Positions 52,814-62,152 of a stretch of DNA of 62,152 nt are shown in pieces. Made by a program: the position numbers and the translations under genes. Location: assembly GCA_018261735.1 (NCBI GenBank), contig JAGTRM010000026.1:1-62152 (forward strand), read 5' to 3'. The notes under the pieces are model-generated. The model did not search any database and was not told the origin of the DNA. It saw only the letters and a list, made by a program, of their open reading frames with translations. The stretch comes from Pseudomonadota bacterium. GTDB taxonomy: Bacteria; Pseudomonadota; Gammaproteobacteria; Burkholderiales; Chitinibacteraceae. Numbering within the stretch: the stretch's first letter is position 1; each line of letters starts with the position of its first letter.

Positions 52814-53623
52814 TTAACCGAGCAGCAGGGTTTCTGGGCGCTCTGGACTGCCTGCGGAAACCGTCAGTACCTCAACACCGGTTTCGGTCACGAGTACCGT
52901 GTGTTCCCATTGTGCGGAAAGGCTGCGATCCTTGGTGACGATGGTCCAGCCGTCGGAAAGGCTTTTGATATCGCGCTTGCCGGCATTGATCATCGGCTCG
53001 ATCGTAAAGATCATGCCGGGTACGAATGCCGGCCCGGTGCCGGCCTTGCCATAATGCAGTACCTGCGGTTCTTCATGAAAGCGCAGGCCGATGCCGTGGC
53101 CGCAGAATTCCCGTACCACCGAATAACCGGCTTTTTCGGCGTATTTCTGGATGGCCGCGCCGATATCGCCAAAGTGGCCGCCGGGCTTTACCGCATCGAT
53201 GCCGATCCACATGCATTCGAATGTGACCTGACACAGCCGCTTGGCGTGGTTCGCCACGTTGTCACCCACCAGGAACATGCGGCTGGTATCGCCGTGGTAG
53301 CCATCCTTGATGACGGTGATGTCGAGATTGACGATGTCGCCATTCTTCAAGGGCTTGTCGTTGGGCAAGCCATGGCAGATCACCTGGTTGACCGAGGTGC
53401 AGATCGACTTGGGATAGGGGATGTAGCCGGGCGGGGCGTAGTTGAGCGGGGCGGGAATACAGCCTTGCTCGTTCACCATGTAGTTGTGACACAGGCGATC
53501 GAGCTCTTCCGTGGTGACGCCCGGTTGGACATAGGGGGTGACGTAATCGAGCACCTCTGCGCCCAGGCGGCAGGCAATGCGCATTTTTTCGATGTCTTGG
53601 GCGGTCTTGATGCTGATGGTCAT
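52814..53623 (-). CDS. map: Type I methionine aminopeptidase
   Basis: A 269-residue metallopeptidase that removes the initiator Met. Metal-site segments are visible: VNLDITVIKDGYHGDTSRMF (two Asp), FCGHGIGLRFHEEPQV (His) and GMIFTIEPMI (Glu). Length matches the family. It precedes glnD with a 6-bp gap. A hairpin separates it from minE, so expression may differ from the min genes. Confidence 0.97.
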   Translation of the reverse strand: MTISIKTAQDIEKMRIACRLGAEVLDYVTPYVQPGVTTEELDRLCHNYMVNEQGCIPAPLNYAPPGYIPYPKSICTSVNQVICHGLPNDKPLKNGDIVNLDITVIKDGYHGDTSRMFLVGDNVANHAKRLCQVTFECMWIGIDAVKPGGHFGDIGAAIQKYAEKAGYSVVREFCGHGIGLRFHEEPQVLHYGKAGTGPAFVPGMIFTIEPMINAGKRDIKSLSDGWTIVTKDRSLSAQWEHTVLVTETGVEVLTVSAGSPERPETLLLG

Positions 53624-53644
53624 GCTGAATGCTCGGATAAGGCA

Positions 53645-53664
53645 GACGGCGCCGGTGCGCCGTC
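53645..53664. repeat. Hairpin between minE and map
   Basis: GACGGCGC and GCGCCGTC form a perfect 8-bp stem with a CGGT loop. There is no U-tract on the coding strand, so partial attenuation or mRNA stability is more likely than full termination. Confidence 0.6.
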
Positions 53665-53702
53665 CAAATGAGAATTAATTCTAACTGAAACGCGGTTTCC
53701 CG

Positions 53703-53963
53703 TCAGCGGCGTGCCACTTCGGGAAGCACGATGTTGACTTCAAGGACCTCCAGGTCATCCTTGCGATCCAGTTGAACCTTGATATCGTCCGGATTGACGG
53801 AAACGTACTTGGAAATCACCTCGACCAGTTCTTTCTGGAGCTGGGGCAGGTAATCCGGTCCGGTCCGTCCGGCACGTTCGTGCGCCAGGATGATCTGCAG
53901 GCGTTCGCGTGCCACGTTGGCCGTTTTTTTGCGCGGGCCGAGGAAGTAGTCAAGAATCGACAT
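53703..53963 (-). CDS. minE: Cell division topological specificity factor MinE
   Basis: An 86-residue MinE with the N-terminal MinD-contact helix region ([15 protein letters not shown]) and the C-terminal topological domain ([17 protein letters not shown]). It drives MinD oscillation and keeps division at midcell. It starts 3 bp after minD. Confidence 0.95.
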   Translation of the reverse strand: MSILDYFLGPRKKTANVARERLQIILAHERAGRTGPDYLPQLQKELVEVISKYVSVNPDDIKVQLDRKDDLEVLEVNIVLPEVARR

Positions 53964-53966
53964 GGC

Positions 53967-54776
53967 TTATCCTCCGAAGAGCCGCTTCCACAGCGGCTGC
54001 TTGGGCGCTTCAGTGAAACGCAACGGTGTTGTTTCGCCGAGAAAACGCGAAACAACATCCTTGTAGGCCTCGGAAACATCGGTGTTGTGCAGGTGGATGG
54101 CGGGCGTGCCGTCATTGGAGGCCTGCAGGACCGTCTCCGATTCCGGGATCACGCCGATCAGCGGGATGCGCAGCAGGTGCTGCACATCGTCGAGCGACAG
54201 CATTTCACCGGCTTCCACGCGCTTCGGGCTGTAGCGGGTGATCAAAAGGTGCGTCTTAACGCTTTCGCCGGCTTCTGCCCGTTTCGATTTGGCATCGAGA
54301 ATGCCGATGATGCGGTCCGAGTCGCGCACCGAGGAGACTTCCGGGTTTGTGACCACCACCGCTTCATCGGCGAAATACAGCGCCATCAGTGCGCCGGTTT
54401 CGATCCCGGCCGGGCTGTCGCAGACGATAAATTCAAAACCGTCATGGATCAGCTCGTTGATGACCTTTTCCACCCCTTCCTTGGTCAGTGCATCCTTGTC
54501 GCGGGTTTGCGAGGCGGGCAGCACAAAGAGGTTGTCGCAGTGCTTGTCCTTGATCAGGGCCTGGCGCAATTGCGCTTCGCCCTGGATCACGTTGACGAAA
54601 TCGTAGACCACGCGCCGCTCGCAGCCCATGATCAGGTCGAGATTGCGCAGGCCAACATCGAAATCGATCACGACAGTTTTGTAACCGCGCAAGGCGAGCC
54701 CGGAAGCGAAGCTGGCACTGGTGGTGGTCTTGCCGACCCCGCCTTTGCCGGAAGTGACGACGATGATCTTTGCCAC
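53967..54776 (-). CDS. minD: Septum site-determining ATPase MinD
   Basis: A 269-residue ParA-family ATPase. The deviant Walker A is SGKGGVGKTTT, switch regions DFDVGLRNLD and CDSPAGIE are present, and the C-terminus ends in an amphipathic membrane-targeting helix (APKQPLWKRLFGG). It is in order with minC upstream and minE downstream. Confidence 0.97.
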   Translation of the reverse strand: MAKIIVVTSGKGGVGKTTTSASFASGLALRGYKTVVIDFDVGLRNLDLIMGCERRVVYDFVNVIQGEAQLRQALIKDKHCDNLFVLPASQTRDKDALTKEGVEKVINELIHDGFEFIVCDSPAGIETGALMALYFADEAVVVTNPEVSSVRDSDRIIGILDAKSKRAEAGESVKTHLLITRYSPKRVEAGEMLSLDDVQHLLRIPLIGVIPESETVLQASNDGTPAIHLHNTDVSEAYKDVVSRFLGETTPLRFTEAPKQPLWKRLFGG

Positions 54777-54861
54777 TTGATTCCCCTGTTGTTTAAGGCG
54801 CGGGATAAACCGCGAATGGGTTGTTATGGATTTTTAACCAGTGATCACAGGATAGGTGCGA

Positions 54862-55602
54862 TCACTCGGTTCCGTTCAATGCTTCGATCACGAGTTTGTC
54901 CTGATCGAGATAAATCTGTGCCGGCTTGCTCTTGATCGAGCCAGGCAATGCCTCGTCCAGCGTGCGGTATACCCCTCCGACGGAGACCAGTTCAGCTTCC
55001 AGGCAGGTAGTATAGATGCGCGCGCTGGCATCGCCCTGTGCACCTGCCAGGGCACGGCCACGCAGCGGTGCATAAACGTGGATGTCTCCATCGGCGATGA
55101 CTTCGGCGCCGGCAGAAACCAGTGCCAGCACCACCAGGTCGCCGCCTTTTGCGTAAATCTGCTGGCCGGTGCGCACCGGGCGCGAGATAACCAGCGTGGG
55201 CGTGCGCTCGCTGCCGGTAGCCTGGGCCGCCGGTGCCGGCGGAGCAACACCCTCATCCGAGAGTGCAATCAAACCCGCTGTACGGGCTGCTGCCATTTGG
55301 CCCTTGTTGCCGCCACGCGCGGCGATCACGGTCAGGCCGAACTGGCGCAACAGCGCGGCCAGGGCGGCGATTTCATCGGCGGCAGGGGTTTCCGGGAAGC
55401 TGGAAAAATCCAGTGCGATCTGTTCGCCCGAAAGGAAATGTTCCCCGTTCCCCAGTTTTTCGCGCAGGCCGATTTCCAGTTTGAGCGGATCCAGCGTGGC
55501 GGGTGCAAAGGCCACCAGCTTCAGGTCCGTGCTGCGGAATTCGAAGGCATTGACGGCGGCGCTTGCGGGGGAGTACTGGGCCATTGGGCGGGAACTTGTC
55601 AT
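54862..55602 (-). CDS. minC: Septum formation inhibitor MinC
   Basis: A 246-residue protein from the ATG at 55602. A longer in-frame start at 55677 is possible and the ribosome binding sites are weak. The N-terminal FtsZ-inhibiting domain covers roughly 1-105, with a proline/alanine linker after it. The C-terminal beta-helix domain has [22 protein letters not shown] and [16 protein letters not shown], which bind MinD. It is the first gene of the min operon. Confidence 0.94.
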   Translation of the reverse strand: MTSSRPMAQYSPASAAVNAFEFRSTDLKLVAFAPATLDPLKLEIGLREKLGNGEHFLSGEQIALDFSSFPETPAADEIAALAALLRQFGLTVIAARGGNKGQMAAARTAGLIALSDEGVAPPAPAAQATGSERTPTLVISRPVRTGQQIYAKGGDLVVLALVSAGAEVIADGDIHVYAPLRGRALAGAQGDASARIYTTCLEAELVSVGGVYRTLDEALPGSIKSKPAQIYLDQDKLVIEALNGTE

Positions 55603-55673
55603 GGAAAAACGTGAGTTTACCGGTTCGGTCGTTATGGTGAAAGAACAGGTTGGAAAGTGTTGTTCTTGTTCGC

Positions 55674-56495
55674 TCACGAAAAGCCGTGCCGTTTCAATCC
55701 GGTACGGTGCAGGATCGTGGTAGCCAGTTCCTCGACCGAAAGCGTGGTGGTATCAAGATGGGGAATGCTGTTGTGGCGCATCAACGCTTCCGATTCCTCA
55801 ACTTCAAAACGGCAATTTTCCGGGGTGGCGTAACGGCTGTTGGGCGCGCGTTCGCGGCGGATCTGGGCCAGGCGCTCCGGGTCGATAGTGAGTCCGAACA
55901 GTTTTTTGCGCCAGGGCTGCAGAATCTTGGGGAGCCCCTGGATGGCGAAGTCTTCTTCGGTCAGCGGGTAGTTGGCGGCTTTGACGCCGAATTGCAGTGC
56001 CATATACAGGCAGGTGGGCGTTTTCCCCGAGCGCGATACACCCAGCAGGATGATGTCTGCCTCCGCCAGATCGCGCGGATGCACGCCATCGTCGTGGTTC
56101 ATGGTGAAGTTAACCGCTTCCATGCGGTCCATGTATTCGTTGATATCTGTGATGGCATGGGCGGCGCCAGCGCGATGCGATGCCTTCTGCTCCAGTTCAT
56201 GTTCCAGCGTATCGATGAAGGTATCGAATAAATCCAGATGCAGCGCCTCTGGTATGCGTTCATGCAAGCGAAGGGCGGGATCGATCAGGGTGGAGATGAC
56301 AATGGGCCGCCTGTCGTCGTTGGCGGACTGTTCGCGGATGGTTTTTGCGGCCTCATCGGCTCTTTCCGGTGTGTTGACAAAGGGAATTGTCATCTCGTGA
56401 AAGTGGTTCCCGGAGAACTGGGTAAGCAAGGAATGCCCCAGCATTTCTGCAGTCAGGGCGGTGCTGTCGGAGACGAAGAAAACGGTACGTGTCAT
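55674..56495 (-). CDS. ppsR: Phosphoenolpyruvate synthase regulatory protein
   Basis: A 273-residue DUF299 bifunctional kinase/pyrophosphorylase that inactivates or reactivates PEP synthase. The P-loop-like motif is [17 protein letters not shown]. The N-terminus [15 protein letters not shown] is conserved. It is divergent from its target ppsA, a common and informative pairing. Confidence 0.95.
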   Translation of the reverse strand: MTRTVFFVSDSTALTAEMLGHSLLTQFSGNHFHEMTIPFVNTPERADEAAKTIREQSANDDRRPIVISTLIDPALRLHERIPEALHLDLFDTFIDTLEHELEQKASHRAGAAHAITDINEYMDRMEAVNFTMNHDDGVHPRDLAEADIILLGVSRSGKTPTCLYMALQFGVKAANYPLTEEDFAIQGLPKILQPWRKKLFGLTIDPERLAQIRRERAPNSRYATPENCRFEVEESEALMRHNSIPHLDTTTLSVEELATTILHRTGLKRHGFS

Positions 56496-56620
56496 AGGGA
56501 GATGGTGTAGTTTGGGGTTGGATGTAGTTATTCACAATGCACTACATTTTAATTGATACGCATGATCTGGCTGAATTATATTGCACCGCAACGGAAAGCT
56601 TTTCCACTAAGGAGCTGTTT

Positions 56621-59005
56621 ATGAAGGCGTTGTCTGTATCTTGCCCGCTGGTGATGAATTTATCCGAATTGCGCATGCACGATGTTCATCTTGTTGGCGG
56701 TAAAAATGCCTCGCTGGGTGAAATGATTTCCCAGCTCTCCAGCAAGGGCGTGCGCGTGCCGGGCGGATTTGCCACCACGGCCGATGCCTGGCGCCTGTTT
56801 TTGTCGCATATGGGCCTGGCGGACCGGATCGATGCGTTGCTGGCCAAGCTGGATGTGGATGATGTGCCTGCCTTGACCCGCGCCGGTGCGCAGATTCGGC
56901 AATGGATCATGGAAACCCCGCTGCCGCAGGCGCTGGAAGAGGCGATTGCAAGCTGCTATGCCTCGATGGGAGACAACGTACCCGTGGCGGTGCGTTCGTC
57001 GGCCACTGCCGAAGATTTGCCAGATGCTTCCTTTGCGGGGCAGCAGGAAACGTATCTGAATATCAGCGGCTTGCCCAATGTGCTCGATGCCCTGCGCCTG
57101 GTCTATGCCTCGCTCTACACCGATCGCGCGATTGCCTATCGCGTCCATCAGGGCTATGACCACAAGCTGGTCGCGCTGTCGGTAACCTTGCAACGCATGG
57201 TGCGCTCCAATATCGGCGCGGCCGGCGTGATGTTCACCATGGATACCGAAACCGGGTTCGATCAGGTGGTGTTTATTACCTCGTCGTACGGGTTGGGTGA
57301 ATCGGTGGTGCAGGGCCTCGTCAATCCGGACGAATTTTACGTGCACAAACCGATGCTGCGCGCCGGGCACCCCGCGATCGTGCGCCGCCAGTTGGGCAGC
57401 AAATTGCAGCGCATGGTGTACGACAGCCAAGCCTCGGCGGGGCGCTCGGTCAAGACCGAAGAAACCCCGATTGAACTTCGCCGCCAATTCTCGTTGACCG
57501 ATGCCGAAGTGATCGAGCTGGCGCACTACGCCCTGATCATTGAAGGCCATTACGGCCGCCCGATGGATATCGAGTGGGGCCGCGATGGTGTCGATGGCCA
57601 GCTTTATATCCTGCAGGCACGCCCGGAAACCGTGAAATCGCAAGAGTCGGGCCAGGAGCGGATGGTACGTTACCGGATGCTGGAAACCGGGCGCTTGCTG
57701 ATCGAAGGCCGTTCGATCGGCCAGAAGATCGGCGTCGGCCGGGTGCGGATCGTGCGCAGCCATACCGAGATGGATCAAGTTCAGCCCGGCGATGTGCTGG
57801 TGGCCGATATCACCGATCCCGACTGGGAACCGGTGATGAAACGGGCGGCGGCGATTGTCACCAACCGGGGCGGGCGCACCTGTCATGCCGCCATCATCGC
57901 GCGTGAACTGGGCGTGCCCGCCGTCGTGGGCTGCGGCGATGCCACGCATGTGCTGCAGGAGGGCGATCTGGTCACGGTTTCCTGCGCCGAGGGCGATTCC
58001 GGCCGGGTGTATGCCGGGGCGCTCAAGTTCGAGTGCATCGATCTGGCGCAACAGACACTGCCCGAGCTGCCAGTAAAACTGATGATGAACGTCGGCAATC
58101 CGGAGCTCGCGTTCAAGTTCTGCCAGTTGCCCAATGCCGGTGTCGGCTTGGCGCGCACCGAGTTCCTGATCAATCGCGTGATCGGCGTACACCCCAAGGC
58201 GATTCTGGCCTGGCCGAACGTACCCAAGCCGCTGCACGACCAGATCGAATCGCGCATGGCGGGTTACCCTTCGGCGGTCGATTTCTATGTCGACAAGCTC
58301 GCCGAAGGTATCGCCACGCTGGCGGCGGCATTCTGGCCGAAGAAGGTGATCGTGCGTCTTTCCGACTTCAAATCCAACGAATATGCCAACCTGATCGGCG
58401 GGCACGATTACGAGCCGCATGAGGAAAATCCGATGCTGGGTTTCCGCGGCGCGGCGCGCTATGTCGACCCGTCCTTCCGCGATTGCTTCGATCTTGAATG
58501 CCGCGCCGTGCGCAAAGTGCGCAACGTGATGGGGCTGACCAACGTCGAAATCATGATTCCGTTCGTGCGCACGCTAGACGAAGCGCGCAAGGTGGTGGAT
58601 GTGCTGGCGGAAAACGGGCTGAAACGCGGCGAAGCGGATCTGCGCGTGATCATGATGTGCGAGATTCCGGCCAATGCCCTGCTGGCTGAGCGCTTCCTCG
58701 AATATTTCGACGGCTTCTCGATCGGCTCCAACGACATGACCCAGCTCACGCTGGGCATCGATCGCGATTCCGGTGGTTCGATTTCCGAGTCTTTCGACGA
58801 GCGCAACGATGCGGTGAAAGCCATGCTGTCGATGTCGATCCAGGCTTGCCGCAAGCTGGGCAAGTATGTCGGCATCTGCGGCCAGGGGCCATCCGATCAC
58901 CCCGATCTGGCGCAGTGGCTGGTGGAGGAGGGCATCGAAACCATCTCGCTCAATCCGGATACGGTGGTCGAGACTTGGCTGCATCTGGCGAAAAACCTGC
59001 GTTAA
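56621..59005 (+). CDS. ppsA: Phosphoenolpyruvate synthase
   Basis: A 794-residue enzyme that makes PEP from pyruvate and ATP. The ATG at 56621 follows AAGGAG. The nucleotide-binding half starts [12 protein letters not shown]. The swivelling phosphohistidine domain has [15 protein letters not shown]. The PEP/pyruvate-binding half ends with [15 protein letters not shown], carrying the catalytic Cys. The Thr regulated by PpsR lies two residues before the phosphohistidine (T-C-H). Confidence 0.97.
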   Translation: MKALSVSCPLVMNLSELRMHDVHLVGGKNASLGEMISQLSSKGVRVPGGFATTADAWRLFLSHMGLADRIDALLAKLDVDDVPALTRAGAQIRQWIMETPLPQALEEAIASCYASMGDNVPVAVRSSATAEDLPDASFAGQQETYLNISGLPNVLDALRLVYASLYTDRAIAYRVHQGYDHKLVALSVTLQRMVRSNIGAAGVMFTMDTETGFDQVVFITSSYGLGESVVQGLVNPDEFYVHKPMLRAGHPAIVRRQLGSKLQRMVYDSQASAGRSVKTEETPIELRRQFSLTDAEVIELAHYALIIEGHYGRPMDIEWGRDGVDGQLYILQARPETVKSQESGQERMVRYRMLETGRLLIEGRSIGQKIGVGRVRIVRSHTEMDQVQPGDVLVADITDPDWEPVMKRAAAIVTNRGGRTCHAAIIARELGVPAVVGCGDATHVLQEGDLVTVSCAEGDSGRVYAGALKFECIDLAQQTLPELPVKLMMNVGNPELAFKFCQLPNAGVGLARTEFLINRVIGVHPKAILAWPNVPKPLHDQIESRMAGYPSAVDFYVDKLAEGIATLAAAFWPKKVIVRLSDFKSNEYANLIGGHDYEPHEENPMLGFRGAARYVDPSFRDCFDLECRAVRKVRNVMGLTNVEIMIPFVRTLDEARKVVDVLAENGLKRGEADLRVIMMCEIPANALLAERFLEYFDGFSIGSNDMTQLTLGIDRDSGGSISESFDERNDAVKAMLSMSIQACRKLGKYVGICGQGPSDHPDLAQWLVEEGIETISLNPDTVVETWLHLAKNLR

Positions 59006-59067
59006 GCACGGCACAATCAATTTTCCCAGTCACACCGCGAGGCGTGCTGGGGTAAAATCACGAAATT

Positions 59068-59090
59068 CGGGGCCACGTGCCCCGGTTTTT
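59068..59090 (+). terminator. Terminator after ppsA
   Basis: CGGGGC and GCCCCG pair over 6 bp with a CACGT loop, then GTTTTT. It lies only 24 bp before the next ATG, so the astC/argD promoter must overlap it or the gene depends on read-through. Confidence 0.8.
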
Positions 59091-59101
59091 CATTGATTTG
59101 A

Positions 59102-60316
<1,215 letters not shown>

Positions 60317-60343
60317 GCTTGATTTTTCGAGCATGAAATACCC

Positions 60344-60367
60344 AGGGCAGCTTCGGCTGCCCTTTTT
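60344..60367 (+). terminator. Terminator after the aminotransferase
   Basis: AGGGCAGC and GCTGCCCT pair around a stable TTCG tetraloop, followed by a run of T. Confidence 0.92.
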
Positions 60368-60408
60368 GTTGCCTCGCATTTACAAGTAACTCAAGCTGAA
60401 AGAATTGA

Positions 60409-62028
<1,620 letters not shown>

Positions 62029-62111
62029 GCTTGTCTGGCTCGAAGATGGGTTGGGCTCCTGATTCTGCTTTGCCAAGCCGCCACGGCCGTGTTGCGGTTA
62101 AAATTGCGGTC

Positions 62112-62152
62112 ATGGACCCCAAAAAAGATCGCGAAACCCAACTGGCCAGCCT
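62112..62152 (+). CDS. Start of an unidentified gene (cut by window end)
   Basis: An ATG followed by 13 complete codons (MDPKKDRETQLAS) that run off the window. No Shine-Dalgarno sequence is visible, and TTAAAAT lies only 10 bp upstream. It is too short to identify. Confidence 0.35.
   Translation, partial: MDPKKDRETQLAS

Noticed and set aside
56660..58420. A 586-codon minus-strand frame over ppsA
   Set aside because: It is the antisense of a gene with intact catalytic motifs and has the same His/Gln/Arg-rich shadow composition.

Overview
The window reads as a chromosomal segment of a Gram-negative betaproteobacterium. The evidence is the LPS heptose gene hldD, O-antigen-type genes, minCDE, glnD, ppsR/ppsA, trmJ/suhB and several LysR regulators. 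A Neisseriales-like host (Chromobacteriaceae or Chitinibacteraceae type) is my inference, not something the sequence proves. Most genes are GC-rich. The surface-polysaccharide genes at the left edge are clearly richer in A/T-ending codons. I saw no tRNA, rRNA, CRISPR array or insertion sequence.

Layout. 1-5.7 kb: the end of an O-antigen/surface polysaccharide cluster (glycosyltransferase, SDR epimerase, WbpL/WecA-type initiating transferase, hldD, WbpM-type dehydratase), closed by a terminator and followed by a secreted glycine-rich protein of unknown role. 7.3-9.2 kb: trmJ and suhB, divergent. 9.3-15.8 kb: two LysR-regulated redox modules (NAD(P)-binding oxidoreductases; a DoxX / DODA dioxygenase / nitroreductase operon), a MITE-like inverted repeat, an RNase H-fold protein and a DUF4202 protein. 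15.9-26.7 kb: a large arsenic/metalloid region. Its core is arsR-arsD-arsA-acr3-arsC (phosphatase type), then arsC (glutaredoxin type) coupled to a SigZ-like ECF sigma factor and an ATP-grasp-like protein. On both sides lies a permease plus CxxC mini-thioredoxin module. 26.7-29.8 kb: TRIC-type channel, dinB, and a NYN-LOTUS protein. 29.9-38.3 kb: a four-gene signalling operon (hybrid double kinase, second kinase, single-domain receiver, receiver-PAS-PAS-GGDEF-EAL). 38.4-44.6 kb: DUF2789, a probable frameshifted pseudogene, a CYTH-CHAD protein, a siaABCD-type operon with a CBS-type sensor, an EAL-domain relic and a universal stress protein. 45-50.2 kb: mutS, an orphan protein, rluB-like and greB. 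50.2-56.5 kb: minC-minD-minE-map-glnD and ppsR on the minus strand. 56.6-62.15 kb: ppsA, astC/argD, astD and the first codons of another gene.

How they work together. The arsenic genes couple arsenate reduction (two unrelated ArsC enzymes) to arsenite chaperoning (ArsD), an ATPase (ArsA) and Acr3 efflux, under ArsR. The unusual additions are a co-translated ECF sigma factor with no visible anti-sigma factor and an unassigned ATP-grasp-like enzyme. Two separate loci, 29.9-38.3 kb and 40.9-43.9 kb, make or break cyclic-di-GMP through different phospho-signalling inputs. The right end is ordinary housekeeping: cell-division placement, nitrogen sensing, PEP synthesis and arginine metabolism.
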